A DNA stretch of 64,000 nucleotides from Acrocarpospora corrugata (GCF_009687845.1 NZ_BLAD01000054.1:25689-89688); one strand, 5' to 3'; numbered from the stretch's first letter, positions 1 through 11,085 are shown. The notes: generated by a model from the letters alone, not told the origin. Numbers and translations: made by a program.

Positions 1-17
1 CCGCCACGCCTGCCGCG

Positions 18-1151
18 TTACTGAGCTGCCTGTACCTCGGTGGACAGGCGGGTGTACTTCACCGAGTCCGGGCCGAGGTCGATGATCGACTCACCCTCCA
101 GCAGCTGCGCCGGGGTCACGGCGAGCGACGGGTAGGTGGTCAGCAGGGCCTTGTCCACCGAGTCCATCGCGGCCTTGTTCGGCACGTTGTAGAGGATGTT
201 GGCGGCCACCCAGCCGTGCACCTTCGGGTCCAGGATGTAGTTGATGAAGGCGTGCGCCGCCTCCTTGTTCTTGGAGGACTTCAGCACCACCATCGTGTCC
301 GCCCAGAGGTCGCTGCCCTCGGCCGGGACCTTGAACTTGATCTTCGGGTTGTCGGTCGGGCACCAGCCGTCCCAGGCCACGGCCATGGCCGCCTCGCCGC
401 TCTTCAGCTTGTCGCCGAAGGTGACGTCGTCGAAGCCGAGCATCGTCGACTTGGCTTTGATCAGCAGGTCCTTGGCCGCGGCCAGGTCGGCGTCGGCGGT
501 GGTGTTGATCGACTTCTTGAGGGCCTTCAGCGCGGGCAGCGCCAGCCAGCGCTCGGTGGTCATCATCAGGACCTTGCCGCGGGCCTTGCCCTTGGGGGCG
601 AGAATGTCGTTCCAGCTGGTCGGCTCGGCGTCCACCATGTCGGTGCGGTAGCAGATGCCGGTGGTGCCCCAGGTGTAGGGCACCGAGAAGACGTTGCCCT
701 TGTCGTAGGACAGGTTGGTGGCCTCGGGGTAGAGGTTGGCCAGGTTCGGGATCAGCTCGGAGTGCAGGGGTTCGAGGAGACCTGCCTCGTTGAGCGCCTG
801 CGCGTACTGGCCGGACACGAAGACCACGTCGAAGCCGGTCTCGGCGCCGGTGGTCAGCTTGCCCATGATCTCTTCGTTGGTGGCATGCGGGGCGATCTTC
901 AGGTCGAAACCGAGATCCTTCTTGATGCGGTCCGGAAGGTCAGGCGGGCTGTAGCCCTCCCAGATCGACATGGACAGGCTCTGCTTGCTCAGATCCGCGT
1001 TGGGGTCGAGCTGAACCGTCGTGGCGCTGGGCGCCGCCGCCGCGGTGGAGTCCGGCGAGGTGCTTGATCCACCACACGCGGCCAGCGCGAGGACAAGTCC
1101 GGCGGCGGTGAAAGCAGCCGGCAGTTGACGGGTGTACCGGATACGGGACAC
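18..1151 (-). CDS. Polyamine-type ABC transporter substrate-binding lipoprotein
   Basis: Probable extracellular solute-binding lipoprotein of the spermidine/putrescine (PotD-like) class. It would capture substrate outside the membrane and pass it to a permease whose genes are not in this window, perhaps to the left. From the GTG at 1151, which has GAAGGAG 8 nt upstream, the protein has 377 residues. It shows a basic start, a hydrophobic stretch and a lipobox LALAAC with the lipidated Cys at 26, then a Ser/Thr/Ala linker. The mature part begins with a beta strand and the segment IWEGYSPPDL, as in this family. A longer reading frame to 1226 exists, but its extra residues would spoil the signal peptide. 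The class is well supported; the polyamine substrate is inferred from family resemblance only. Confidence 0.8.
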   Translation of the reverse strand: MSRIRYTRQLPAAFTAAGLVLALAACGGSSTSPDSTAAAAPSATTVQLDPNADLSKQSLSMSIWEGYSPPDLPDRIKKDLGFDLKIAPHATNEEIMGKLTTGAETGFDVVFVSGQYAQALNEAGLLEPLHSELIPNLANLYPEATNLSYDKGNVFSVPYTWGTTGICYRTDMVDAEPTSWNDILAPKGKARGKVLMMTTERWLALPALKALKKSINTTADADLAAAKDLLIKAKSTMLGFDDVTFGDKLKSGEAAMAVAWDGWCPTDNPKIKFKVPAEGSDLWADTMVVLKSSKNKEAAHAFINYILDPKVHGWVAANILYNVPNKAAMDSVDKALLTTYPSLAVTPAQLLEGESIIDLGPDSVKYTRLSTEVQAAQ

Positions 1152-1373
1152 GACCGCTACTCCTTCATAGGTGCCTAGATGCCTGCGAGCAGCAGACCAA
1201 AGAGGGAGTGTTGCAGCCCATATCAAGATAGATCAAGACTTTTCAGGACATTGTTAGCTGGACGTTCACGGTCTGATTTGAATCTGGATTCAGTTCACGT
1301 CCAGGTCCACTTTGCGAACCTGGACATATACTCCTAAATCACCATTTAATGATCTTTTTCTGGGCAAAGCGAA

Positions 1374-1401
1374 GGGCCACGTGCCGGTCAGCACATGGCC
1401 C
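1374..1401 (-). terminator. Terminator of the conservon operon
   Basis: Eleven-base arms (1374-1384 and 1391-1401, one mismatch) enclose a 6-nt loop, 19 nt after the cvnD stop. Read on the minus strand the hairpin is followed by a T-rich stretch. The AT-rich gap 1152-1373 beyond it should hold the promoter of the binding-protein gene; I could not pick convincing -35/-10 boxes. Confidence 0.55.
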
Positions 1402-1419
1402 GCTACGACCGTCTTCCGG

Positions 1420-2004
1420 CTAGTACGGTCGCCCGTACGCCGACCGAACCGTCAGCACATACTCCACCAAGGTGATCAAAGTTGACTTGACCGCCTCCCT
1501 GGAGCGCGCGTCCGTACGGACGACCGGAATGGTGGCGGTCAGCGACAGCGCCTCCCGCACCTCCTCCTCGGCGTGCTGGAACTGCCCGTCCCAGCCGTTC
1601 ATCGCCACCACGAAGGGCAGCTGGGCCTCTTCGAAGTAGTCGATGGCGGGGAAACTGTCGGCCAACCGGCGGCTGTCGACCAGAACCACCGCGCCGATCG
1701 CGCCACGCACCAGGTCGTCCCACATGAACCAGAAACGGTGCTGTCCAGGCGTGCCGAACAGATACAGGATCAGGTCCTGGTCGAGGGAGAGCCGGCCGAA
1801 GTCCATGGCCACCGTGGTGGTGGTCTTGTTCGGCGTCAGCCCGAGGTCGTCGATGCCCGCGCTGGCATCGGTCATCACCGCTTCGGTCGTCAGCGGAAGG
1901 ATCTCCGAGACGGCACCGACGAAGGTCGTCTTGCCCACGCCGAACCCGCCCGCCACGACGATCTTCGTCGAGGTCAGGCCGCGACTAGAGCCTGCGAAGT
2001 CCAC
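1420..2004 (-). CDS. cvnD: Conservon GTP-binding protein CvnD
   Basis: Small Ras/MglA-like GTPase of the actinomycete conservon, the effector side of a membrane signalling complex with CvnA, CvnB and CvnC. From the GTG at 2004 it has 194 residues. It opens with the family-typical DFAGSSRGLTSTK segment and a P-loop GGFGVGKTT (about residues 20-28); the switch region contains GTPGQHRFW, and the guanine-specificity segment reads AMNGWD rather than the usual NKxD, as is common in CvnD proteins. The start overlaps the 3' end of cvnC by 20 nt, so the two are probably translationally coupled. Fourth and last gene of the operon, followed by a terminator; no CvnE cytochrome P450 follows. Confidence 0.9.
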   Translation of the reverse strand: MDFAGSSRGLTSTKIVVAGGFGVGKTTFVGAVSEILPLTTEAVMTDASAGIDDLGLTPNKTTTTVAMDFGRLSLDQDLILYLFGTPGQHRFWFMWDDLVRGAIGAVVLVDSRRLADSFPAIDYFEEAQLPFVVAMNGWDGQFQHAEEEVREALSLTATIPVVRTDARSREAVKSTLITLVEYVLTVRSAYGRPY

Positions 2005-2347
2005 TGAGCACCCTTTCGAGCAAATTGTGGTCTGGTTGTCCCTGGTTGAGCTGCGGCATGTGCAGGCGCACCAGACCCTCGTCGGCCAGATCGGCGACCA
2101 GCACCCGCGCCACACCGAGGGGGACCCGGAGCAGCGCGGAGATCTCCGCGACCGAACGGACGGAACGGCAGAGCGTCATGATCGCTTCCTGCTCGGGCTC
2201 GAGCATCGAGTAGTCATCGCTCATGAACGTCACCGTGGAGACCAACGTCTCCATCGCCAGATGGTAACGCGGTTCTGCACGTCCTCCGGTGACGGCGTAC
2301 GGACGGAACAGCGGCTCGTCCTCGGCTCCGTCAGGCCCACGCATCAC
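1985..2347 (-). CDS. cvnC: Conservon DUF742 protein CvnC
   Basis: DUF742 protein, 120 residues, a winged-helix-like component of conservon complexes between the roadblock protein and the GTPase. It shows the family pattern: an N-terminal LFRPYAVTGGR segment, then LCRSVRSVAEISALLRVPLG and VLVADLADEGLVRLH, which resembles a winged-helix core. The start is GTG at 2347 or ATG at 2344, 6-9 nt after the cvnB stop; neither has a strong Shine-Dalgarno, which fits coupling to cvnB. Its biochemical role is not known from sequence. Confidence 0.85.
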   Translation of the reverse strand: MMRGPDGAEDEPLFRPYAVTGGRAEPRYHLAMETLVSTVTFMSDDYSMLEPEQEAIMTLCRSVRSVAEISALLRVPLGVARVLVADLADEGLVRLHMPQLNQGQPDHNLLERVLSGLRRL

Positions 2348-2353
2348 CGGACA

Positions 2354-2773
2354 TCACCGACGAGAGGTCTGCAACTCGGCCCGCAGCGCGGGCGTAAGCG
2401 TCTGACCTGCGCGCTCGACCAGCAGCGTGGTCTGGTAGGCCACCAGACCCATGTCACAGTCCGGCGCCGCGAGCACGGTCAGACAGGAACCGTCACTGAT
2501 GGCCATCACCAGCACCAGACCGCGCTGCATCTCCACCACGGTCTGGGTCACCGCGCCGCCATCGAACACCCGGGAGGCGCCCGCCGTCAGGCTGAGCAGC
2601 CCGGCGGCAACCGCCGCCAGCTGGTCGGCCCGGTCCGGTGGGAATCCGTCCGAGTGGGCCAGCCGCAGGCCGTCGGCGGAGACCACCACGGCATGCGCGA
2701 CACCGGGGGTGCCGGCCACGAATTCGGTGATCAGCCAGTCGAACCTGCGCGCCTCGACGCTCAGCTCAGTCAC
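2354..2773 (-). CDS. cvnB: Roadblock/LC7 protein CvnB
   Basis: Roadblock/LC7-domain protein of 139 residues, the likely GTPase regulator (GAP-like, MglB type) of CvnD. The domain fills most of the chain: FDWLITEFVAGTPGVAHAVV, SADGLRLAHSDGF, AAVAAGLLSLTAGASRVFDGG, then a strand ending LTVLAAPDCDMGLVAYQ. The GTG start at 2773 overlaps the cvnA TGA by 4 nt (GTGA), direct evidence of coupling. A much longer frame continues upstream but is only an out-of-frame reading of cvnA. Confidence 0.9.
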   Translation of the reverse strand: MTELSVEARRFDWLITEFVAGTPGVAHAVVVSADGLRLAHSDGFPPDRADQLAAVAAGLLSLTAGASRVFDGGAVTQTVVEMQRGLVLVMAISDGSCLTVLAAPDCDMGLVAYQTTLLVERAGQTLTPALRAELQTSRR

Positions 2774-5559
2774 GAGCCCTCCTCCTGATTGCCTGACTCG
2801 TCGACCGGTTCCCCGGCCGCCGCCGCGCGTCCCCGCTGCACACCCCGCTGGAAACTGGAGAACCGTTCCCGGACCGCGTCCGGTGAGGCCGGCGCGGCCG
2901 TGGCGGGCGGGGAGCCCGCGGCATTCACCGATCCTGGCACCAGGTTCGCCCTGGGGGTACGGCGGGGCAGCCCCGCCGAAGTCACTCCGCCCGCGGCCGG
3001 CTCGTTGGCCGCCGCCGCCGCACGGAAGCCGGTGTCCGCACTGGACCGCCAGGCGCTCTGCGGCGGTACGGCCTGCCCCTGGGGCAGCGGGGGCGGCTGA
3101 GGCGCGTGTGACGCTTGAGGCGGCACTATAGGCCCCGGAGGAGGCGCCGCAGGCGGTTTGGCGTCCGGGCGGCGGAACCACGCCGACTCCACCGACGCGA
3201 AAATTGGCAAGAACTCGTCACCGCGTTCCAGCGGCTGCTCCGGCGCCTTCGGCAGCGGCTGCCGCTCGTACACGGGCGCGCCCATCACCTGGAACGCGCC
3301 CGAGTGCTCGGTGAACGCCGGGAACACCGCCGTGGACTCCCCCGCCGACTCCGGCTGAGCCGGCTGGACGGGCTGAGCGGGCTGGGCCGGCCGCGGCGGC
3401 ACGCCGAAGGCCGACCATCCGTTGGACGACTCCGGTTCGCGCGGCGGAGCGGGCTTGCGCACCGGCAGCCCGCCCGTGGCGGCGCTCTGGAACGAGCCCG
3501 CGGGTTCGATCGCGGCCGGCGTCGGCCAGGCGGTGACCTCGCCGAACCCGGGGGCCGGCTTGGCGTCCGGGTTGGTGATCATCTCGGCCGGGAACAGCAC
3601 CATCGCGATCAGCCCGGACACGTCGCCCGGCCGCAGCTGCACCCGGATCCCGTGCCGCTGCGCCAGCCGGCCGACCACGAACAGGCCCATCCGGCGGGAC
3701 ACCGACACGTCCACGGTGGGCGGCTCGGCCAGCCGCCGGTTGGTCTCGATCAGCTCCTCGGGCGAGAGCCCGATGCCGGTGTCGCTCACCGCCAGCAGGA
3801 CCGCGCCGCCCTCGATCGGGCTGCTGGACACGATCACCTTGGTGTCCCTGGGCGAGAACGCGATGGCGTTCTCCACCAGCTCCGCGACCAGGTGCACCAC
3901 GTCGTTCGCCGCGTGCCCGGCCACGGCGGCCGAACGGTGCACCCGTACGGTGACCCGCTCGTACCCCTCGACCTCCGACAGCGAGGCCCGGACCACGTCC
4001 TGCAGGCGGGCCGGCTGGCTGCGCTTGCGCGCGGGCTCGTGCCCGGCCAGGACCAGCAGGTTCTCACTGTTGCGGCGCATGCGGGTGGCCAGGTGGTCGA
4101 GCTTGAACAGGTCGGCCAGCCGGGTGCCGTCCTGCTCGCCGCGCTCCAGGCCGTCGATGAGCGAGATCTGCCGCTCCACCAGCGTCTGGGTCCGGCGGGA
4201 CAGGTTGACGAACATCGCGTTGACGTTGTTACGCAGCTGCGACTCCTCGGACGCCAGCCGGACCGCCTGCTGGTGCACCTCGTCGAAGGCCTGCGCCACT
4301 TCGCCGATCTCGTCGGCGCTGTCCACGGTGACCGGGTGCACGTCCGGCGGCGCCTGGGGCTCGCTGGACTCGCGCATCCGCCGGACCACCTCGGGCAGCC
4401 GGATGCCGGCGATCTCCAGGGCCTCGGTGCGCAGCCGGCGCAGCGGGCGGACCATGGACCTGGCGATGAGCACGGTGGTGGCCAGCACCAGCACGATCAG
4501 CGCGAGGATGAGGCCGCCCGCGATGAGGGCGCTGCGCTGCTCGGCGGACTGGAGCGCGGAGGCGCGGGTCAGCACCTGGTCGGCGACCCGCTGCTCCACG
4601 CCCTTGATCGCGTCCAGCGCGGCGGCGTTGTCCTTGAACCACTCCTGCGCGGTGATCACCCGGCCGGGGATCGGGCGCAGCGCGTGGTTGCGGGAACCGA
4701 GCGCGACCGCCCACGCCTTGGTCATCTCCACGTCCCGGGCGGCCGGCACGCTGCGGGCGGTGAAGAAGGCGGTGAACGCGGCGGTGTCGGCCTCGGCGTT
4801 GAACGCGGTCGTGTAGGAGGCCTGCCGGGACCAGGAGCCGAGGAAGCGCTGCAGGTCGTCGGGGGTGAAGGCCTGGCGGGGCTCCAGCAGCTCTGTGAGC
4901 AGCACCGCCCGCTGCTGGGACGCCTCGTCCTTGGCGTGGGCCAGCGCGCTGAGCGCCCGGGAGGCGGCGACCACCTGCGGGTCGTCGCTGATCTCGCCGA
5001 GTTCGTCGTGCAGCCGCAGCAGGGTGGCGATGGCCTGGCCGTAGTCGAAGAAGACCGAGGTGGCCTCGTCCTTGTCCCGTCCGGCGGCGTGGCTGTCGGC
5101 GATGACCTCCAGGCGGCCGAGCGCCTGCTTGGCCTCCTCCAGGGCGCGTTCGCCGAAGGACTCGTCGATCTGGCCGAGGTCCTCGATGGACGCGGCCAGC
5201 ATCCGGTCCACCACGGACTTCTGCTGGTTCAGGTCGTAGGACTGCTGCTGGAGGATCCGGGTCGGGTCGCGGAGCGAGGCGCGCACGCCGGTCAGGCCGT
5301 CCAGCCAGGCCGTGCGGTCGCGCTCGGTGCCGAGTTGCTGGCTCAGGTCGCGGAGCCGCCCGGCGTATTCGGCGGCGGCGAGGGTTCGTTGGTTGGCCGA
5401 GATGCTGCCGATGGAGTCGCTCACCCGGATGCCGGCCAAGATCACCGCGATGAGTGTGGGCGCGAGGATCAAGGCGGTCAACCGGGTTGGCACGCGCCAG
5501 TTCCGCAGCGCGAAACTATTGGCGCGTTCCCGTTTCCCTGCCGTTTTTTCGGTACTCAC
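2770..5559 (-). CDS. cvnA: Conservon sensor histidine kinase-like protein CvnA
   Basis: Membrane sensor at the head of the conservon operon, 929 residues from GTG 5559 (a purine-rich GCGGGGGCC lies just upstream). Order of parts: TM helix at about 25-45, a roughly 300-residue extracytoplasmic all-helical region resembling nitrate/nitrite-sensing domains, TM helix 343-370, HAMP-like linker, helical segment LDHLATRMRR with a candidate His near 488, then an ATPase domain with N-box ELVENA (near 558) and G-box DTGIG (near 592). The last 270 residues are Pro/Ala-rich and disordered-looking, as in other CvnA proteins. Kinase activity of CvnA proteins is not always demonstrable, so phosphotransfer is inference. 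An earlier ATG (5667) would give an unlikely N-terminal extension. Confidence 0.88.
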   Translation of the reverse strand: MSTEKTAGKRERANSFALRNWRVPTRLTALILAPTLIAVILAGIRVSDSIGSISANQRTLAAAEYAGRLRDLSQQLGTERDRTAWLDGLTGVRASLRDPTRILQQQSYDLNQQKSVVDRMLAASIEDLGQIDESFGERALEEAKQALGRLEVIADSHAAGRDKDEATSVFFDYGQAIATLLRLHDELGEISDDPQVVAASRALSALAHAKDEASQQRAVLLTELLEPRQAFTPDDLQRFLGSWSRQASYTTAFNAEADTAAFTAFFTARSVPAARDVEMTKAWAVALGSRNHALRPIPGRVITAQEWFKDNAAALDAIKGVEQRVADQVLTRASALQSAEQRSALIAGGLILALIVLVLATTVLIARSMVRPLRRLRTEALEIAGIRLPEVVRRMRESSEPQAPPDVHPVTVDSADEIGEVAQAFDEVHQQAVRLASEESQLRNNVNAMFVNLSRRTQTLVERQISLIDGLERGEQDGTRLADLFKLDHLATRMRRNSENLLVLAGHEPARKRSQPARLQDVVRASLSEVEGYERVTVRVHRSAAVAGHAANDVVHLVAELVENAIAFSPRDTKVIVSSSPIEGGAVLLAVSDTGIGLSPEELIETNRRLAEPPTVDVSVSRRMGLFVVGRLAQRHGIRVQLRPGDVSGLIAMVLFPAEMITNPDAKPAPGFGEVTAWPTPAAIEPAGSFQSAATGGLPVRKPAPPREPESSNGWSAFGVPPRPAQPAQPVQPAQPESAGESTAVFPAFTEHSGAFQVMGAPVYERQPLPKAPEQPLERGDEFLPIFASVESAWFRRPDAKPPAAPPPGPIVPPQASHAPQPPPLPQGQAVPPQSAWRSSADTGFRAAAAANEPAAGGVTSAGLPRRTPRANLVPGSVNAAGSPPATAAPASPDAVRERFSSFQRGVQRGRAAAAGEPVDESGNQEEGS

Positions 5560-5709
5560 CGGCCCCCGCAAACGTGAAGTGCCATTGCCACACAAGCGCG
5601 GACAATTCGACCACAAGGTCACGTTGGTAAGAGGCCTTACCGATACAAGGGACGCAATCGTTACCAACTGGTAAGTGGAATGATTCCCAGGGACAGGCCG
5701 GACAGAAGA

Positions 5710-7998
5710 TCATCTGAGGGCTATAAGCACCTGTTCCCGCACCTGGAGCCGCTGCTGCTCGTCCAGTATCGGCCGCCCGGCGCGGTCCACCACGTAGAAG
5801 ACGTCGACCGCCTCCGCGCCCAGCGTCTCCACCCGCGCGGCGCGAACGTCCAGGCCACAGTCGCCGAAGGCGCGGCCGATCTTCCACAGCAGGCCGGGCC
5901 GGTCGTGCGCGCGCACCTCGACCACGGTGGCCGTACTGGACGCGTCGTCCACCAGGGTGACCCGGGGCGGGGCCACCGGCACCCGGGGCGGGCGCAGCGA
6001 GCGGGTCCTGCGGGCCAGCCGCTGCTCGATGTCCAGCCGCCCGGCCAGCACCAGGCGCAGATCCGCCTCCAGGGTGGCCGGGTCGGGGGGCGAACCGTAC
6101 TCGGGGACCACCGCGAACTCGATCACCGCCGTCGAGCCTGCCGACGCGGCGGAGGCCGAGCGCACCACCATCCGGTGCGCGGCCAGCACCCCGGCGGCCC
6201 GCCAGAGCAGGCCGGGCCGGTCCGGCGCGACCACGGTCACCGCGCCGCCGTTCACCCGGATCGCGCCGCCGCCGTGCCGGGCCAGCGACGCCTGCTCCGG
6301 CGACAGGCTCGGCGCGCGCGCGGGCGGCGTGCCCGACAGCGCCGACCTGACCCGGCGCACCAGATCGGAGACGAGCGAGGCCTTCCAGGTGTTCCAGGCG
6401 GCCGGGCCGGTGGCCTGGCCGTCCGCGACCGCCAGCGCGGCCAGCAGTTCGAGCACCTCGCGGCTGCCGACCGCGTCGGCCACCCGGGAGATCGTCATCG
6501 GGTCGTCCAGGTCCCGGCGGGTCGCCGTCTCCGGCAGCAGCAGGTGGTGGCGGACCACGGTGGCCAGCACCTGCACGTCGGCGGGGGGCAGCCCCATCCG
6601 GGTGGCGATGTCGCGGACCACCACCTCGCCGGTGGTGGAGTGGTCGCCGGGCCAGCCCTTGCCGATGTCGTGCAGGAGCGCGCCGATCAGCAGCAGGTCG
6701 GGGCGGGACACCTCGCGGGTGAACGCGGCGGCCCCGGCGGCCGTCTCGATCAGGTGCCGGTCCACCGTGTAGGTGTGGACCGGGTTGCGCTGCGGCCGGT
6801 GCCTGACCCGCTCCCAGTCCGGGATCAGCCGTACCAGCACGCCCGCCTGGTCCAGCTCCTCCCACACCGGCACGGCGGCGCGGCCCGCGCCGAGCAGCCC
6901 CACCAGCGCGTCCCTGGCCTCGTCCGGCCACGGCACCGGCAGCGGCGGCGACTGGGCGGCCAGCATGCTCACGGTGGCCGGGGCCAGCGGCAGCCCGGCC
7001 TCGGCGGCGGCCGCGGCGGCCCGCAGCACCAGCACGGGATCGTTGCGCGGGCTGATGCCGCGCGCCAGCACCACCTCGCCGCCGTGCTCCACCACGCCGT
7101 CGGCGAGCGGGCGGCGGCCACGCGGCGCGGGCCCGGACAGCAGCCGGTCCACGGTCCGCCAGGTGGCGTCGAACGCGTGCCCGATGGTCCGCCCGGCCTC
7201 GGCCAGGCGGCGCATCAGCGCCTCGGCGTCCAGCAGCCCGAGCGTGCCGGCCACCGCGTCCTGCTCCTGCAGCACCAGCCGGTCGGTGCCGCGCGCGGTG
7301 ACCAGGTGCAGCCCGTGCCGGATGTCCAGCAGCAGCTCGTACGCCTCCCGGACCCGGGGCCCCGGCGCGGAGGCCACCCAGGCGGCGGCCACGGCCTGCA
7401 TCGCCTGCACGTCCCTGATGCCGCCGCGGGCGTCCTTCAGATCGGGTTCCAGCAGGAAGGCCAGCTCCCCGCTGGTGTCGGCCCGGTTGTCCGCGGCCTC
7501 CCGCAGCTCGCCGAGGCGGCGCCGGGAGTCGGCCCGCCACTCCACCAGGACGGCTTCGCGCGCCGCCCGGGTGAGCTCGGGATCACCGCTGATGTGCCGG
7601 GCCTGGATCAGGCCGAGCACGGCCTTGAGATCTTCCCTGGCGACCTTGGCGGCCTCGTCCACGGTACGGACCGAATGGTCCAGGCCGATCCCGGAGTCCC
7701 AGATCGGGTACCAGATCCGGTCGGCGATCTGGGCGACGTCGTCCCGGCCGTTGTGCAGCAGCACCAGGTCGAGGTCGCTGCCGGGCGCCAGCTCACCCCG
7801 GCCCAGGCTGCCGACGGCGACGAGCGCGACCCCGCTGCCCGCGGTGGCGCGCTCGCCTCCTCTCTCGATTTCGGGGAGCCCGCTCTTCCCGTTCCGCTGG
7901 CTGATCGCCGTACGGAACAGATCGGTGAGCCAGCGGTCGATGTCCGCGGCCCGCTCCTTGCGGGCCGCGGCGAACGAGCGAGCTTCCCCTCTCATCAT
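5710..7998 (-). CDS. glnD: PII uridylyl/adenylyl-transferase GlnD
   Basis: Bifunctional enzyme that modifies and demodifies PII according to glutamine level; in actinomycetes the modification of GlnK is adenylylation. 762 residues. Nucleotidyltransferase motif GSLGRGELxPxSDLDL at about 62-78, HD phosphohydrolase motif HDIGKGWPGDH at about 441-451, and two C-terminal ACT domains starting near 585 and 689, each with a DRPGLLW core. All expected parts are present. Start: tandem ATGs at 7998/7995; the upstream GGAGG lies inside the end of glnB, so translation is probably coupled. Third gene of amtB-glnB-glnD. Confidence 0.96.
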   Translation of the reverse strand: MMRGEARSFAAARKERAADIDRWLTDLFRTAISQRNGKSGLPEIERGGERATAGSGVALVAVGSLGRGELAPGSDLDLVLLHNGRDDVAQIADRIWYPIWDSGIGLDHSVRTVDEAAKVAREDLKAVLGLIQARHISGDPELTRAAREAVLVEWRADSRRRLGELREAADNRADTSGELAFLLEPDLKDARGGIRDVQAMQAVAAAWVASAPGPRVREAYELLLDIRHGLHLVTARGTDRLVLQEQDAVAGTLGLLDAEALMRRLAEAGRTIGHAFDATWRTVDRLLSGPAPRGRRPLADGVVEHGGEVVLARGISPRNDPVLVLRAAAAAAEAGLPLAPATVSMLAAQSPPLPVPWPDEARDALVGLLGAGRAAVPVWEELDQAGVLVRLIPDWERVRHRPQRNPVHTYTVDRHLIETAAGAAAFTREVSRPDLLLIGALLHDIGKGWPGDHSTTGEVVVRDIATRMGLPPADVQVLATVVRHHLLLPETATRRDLDDPMTISRVADAVGSREVLELLAALAVADGQATGPAAWNTWKASLVSDLVRRVRSALSGTPPARAPSLSPEQASLARHGGGAIRVNGGAVTVVAPDRPGLLWRAAGVLAAHRMVVRSASAASAGSTAVIEFAVVPEYGSPPDPATLEADLRLVLAGRLDIEQRLARRTRSLRPPRVPVAPPRVTLVDDASSTATVVEVRAHDRPGLLWKIGRAFGDCGLDVRAARVETLGAEAVDVFYVVDRAGRPILDEQQRLQVREQVLIALR

Positions 7999-8002
7999 TC
8001 GG

Positions 8003-9672
<1,670 letters not shown>

Positions 9673-9847
9673 CGACGCGGCCCTCCCTTCCATTGGCGTG
9701 TGGCCGGTTTTCACGTGCGCAGTGGGCTGCACCCAGGCTTCATCGACCGGCTGGCACACTGACGTATTCGGCCGAGCTCTCCTCCGCCGCCGGGGGGTGC
9801 CCACAGGCTCGGGTTCTCGTCCGTGGGCGCCAGCGTGTTCTTCCGCC

Positions 9848-9916
9848 GTTTCAGGTCACGACGTGGTGTGTTTCACATCTGTGAAACTCGCTTGTGGCAT
9901 GTTTCGGGCAAGTTTC
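9848..9916 (-). promoter_or_regulatory. GlnR-like operator cluster upstream of amtB
   Basis: Five GAAAC/GTTTC half-boxes occur within 69 bp. On the plus strand GTTTC is at 9848, 9870, 9901 and 9912 and GAAAC at 9883. The boxes at 9870-9887 form the hyphenated palindrome GTTTCACATCTGTGAAAC, and the two boxes at 9901/9912 are 11 bp apart, the spacing of GlnR a/b half-sites. GlnR activates amtB-glnB-glnD in Streptomyces; assignment here is by similarity of the motif and the target. Confidence 0.55.
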
Positions 9917-9936
9917 GGATGGTACGGACACGCGAA

Positions 9937-9964
9937 AACGCGCACCCCGAAAGGGATGCGCGTT
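9937..9964 (-). terminator. Terminator after the sigma factor gene
   Basis: A 12-bp stem (9937-9948 with 9953-9964, one mismatch) and a 4-nt loop; on the minus strand it is followed by TTTT. It begins 16 nt past the sigma factor stop and insulates the amtB regulatory region from that gene. Confidence 0.7.
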
Positions 9965-9979
9965 CAGCTGAAAGTTTGG

Positions 9980-10909
9980 TCAGGCGGCGGCGTGGGCCAT
10001 CTTCCGCAGCCGGGCCAGCGCGTCGCGTTCCACCCGGCGGGCCCGGTCCCTGCCGATGCCATACCGCTCGCCCACCTCGGTTAGCGTGTGCTCGCGGCCG
10101 TCCACCAGGCCGTAACGCCAGCGCAGCATCTCCCTGGCCTGCCCCTCCAGGCCGGTCAGCCACTGCTCCAGGCGCTCCTTCTCCAGGGTGGCCATGGCCT
10201 GCTGCTCCGGGTCGGCCCAGGTGTCGTCGGCGATCATGTCGCCCAGTTCGGTCTCGTCCTCGTCGCCGACGCCGAGCTGGAGCGAGACCGGGTCGGAGGC
10301 CCACCGGCGCAGTTCCCTGACCCGCTCGATCGGCAGGTCCAGCACTTCGGCGAGATCCACATCCGTGGGCTCGGCGTCGAATTCGGCCAGCATGTCACGG
10401 CGGACCCGCATCAACCGGGTCATCTGCTCGCCGGCGTGCGTCGGCAGCCGGACCGGCCTGGCCTGCTCGTGAATGGCGCGCCCCACCGACTGCCGGATCC
10501 ACCAGGTCGCATACGTCGAGAATTTGTAGCCACGCCGATAGTCGAATTTCTCCACCGCGCGGACCAGGCCCAGATTTCCCTCCTGCACCAGGTCGATCAG
10601 CGGCATGCCACGCCCCGAGTATTTCCGCGCCACCGCCACCACCAGCCGCAGGTTCGCCTGGATGAACTCATCCTTGGCGCGCTGACCGGAGACCGCGATG
10701 CGCTCAAGCTCCTCGTCCAGCGCGTCGCCGACCTTGGGTTCCGTGTCGCCGGAGTCGAGCAGCTGCTCGGCGAAGAGGCCCGCCTCGATGCGCTTGGCGA
10801 GCTCCACCTCCTCCTCGGCGGTCAACAGCGGCACACGCCCGATCTCGGCCAGATAGGTTCCCAGCAGATCGCGATCCGCGACCTCTGCCGTACGATTCCC
10901 CGTCGCCAT
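9980..10909 (-). CDS. Group 2 RNA polymerase sigma-70 factor
   Basis: Non-essential primary-like sigma factor (HrdD/SigB type), 309 residues from ATG 10909, which has GAGGTG 7 nt upstream. Region 1.2 (DLLGTYLAEIGRVPLLTAEEE), region 2 with NLRLVVAVARKYSGRGMPLIDLVQEGN and FSTYATWWIRQ, region 3 (RLPTHAGEQMTRL) and region 4 with the helix-turn-helix TLTEVGERYGIGRDRARRVE are all complete. The long acidic region 1.1 of housekeeping sigma factors is absent, so it is not the principal sigma. Monocistronic, with its own terminator and about 175 nt of upstream DNA. Confidence 0.93.
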   Translation of the reverse strand: MATGNRTAEVADRDLLGTYLAEIGRVPLLTAEEEVELAKRIEAGLFAEQLLDSGDTEPKVGDALDEELERIAVSGQRAKDEFIQANLRLVVAVARKYSGRGMPLIDLVQEGNLGLVRAVEKFDYRRGYKFSTYATWWIRQSVGRAIHEQARPVRLPTHAGEQMTRLMRVRRDMLAEFDAEPTDVDLAEVLDLPIERVRELRRWASDPVSLQLGVGDEDETELGDMIADDTWADPEQQAMATLEKERLEQWLTGLEGQAREMLRWRYGLVDGREHTLTEVGERYGIGRDRARRVERDALARLRKMAHAAA

Positions 10910-11085
10910 TTGATGGCACCTCGTTCCGCCGCGGCCATGATTCATCAACGCTTCGTCCTGCAACGACCAACGGATCGGCCAGGGCAAAGATTCCCTTGAC
11001 AAATACGACCGGAGAACGGTTTTGGTTTCCTCCTGGAGGAGGATGCGCGACCCGGAATTTCGGCGTCTGCCCAGGGAAACAGGAA

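Noticed and set aside
3115..5577. Very long open frame on the plus strand opposite cvnA
   Set aside because: Arg/Gly/Pro-rich translation without domains; an antisense shadow created by high GC content, with cvnA clearly coding on the other strand.
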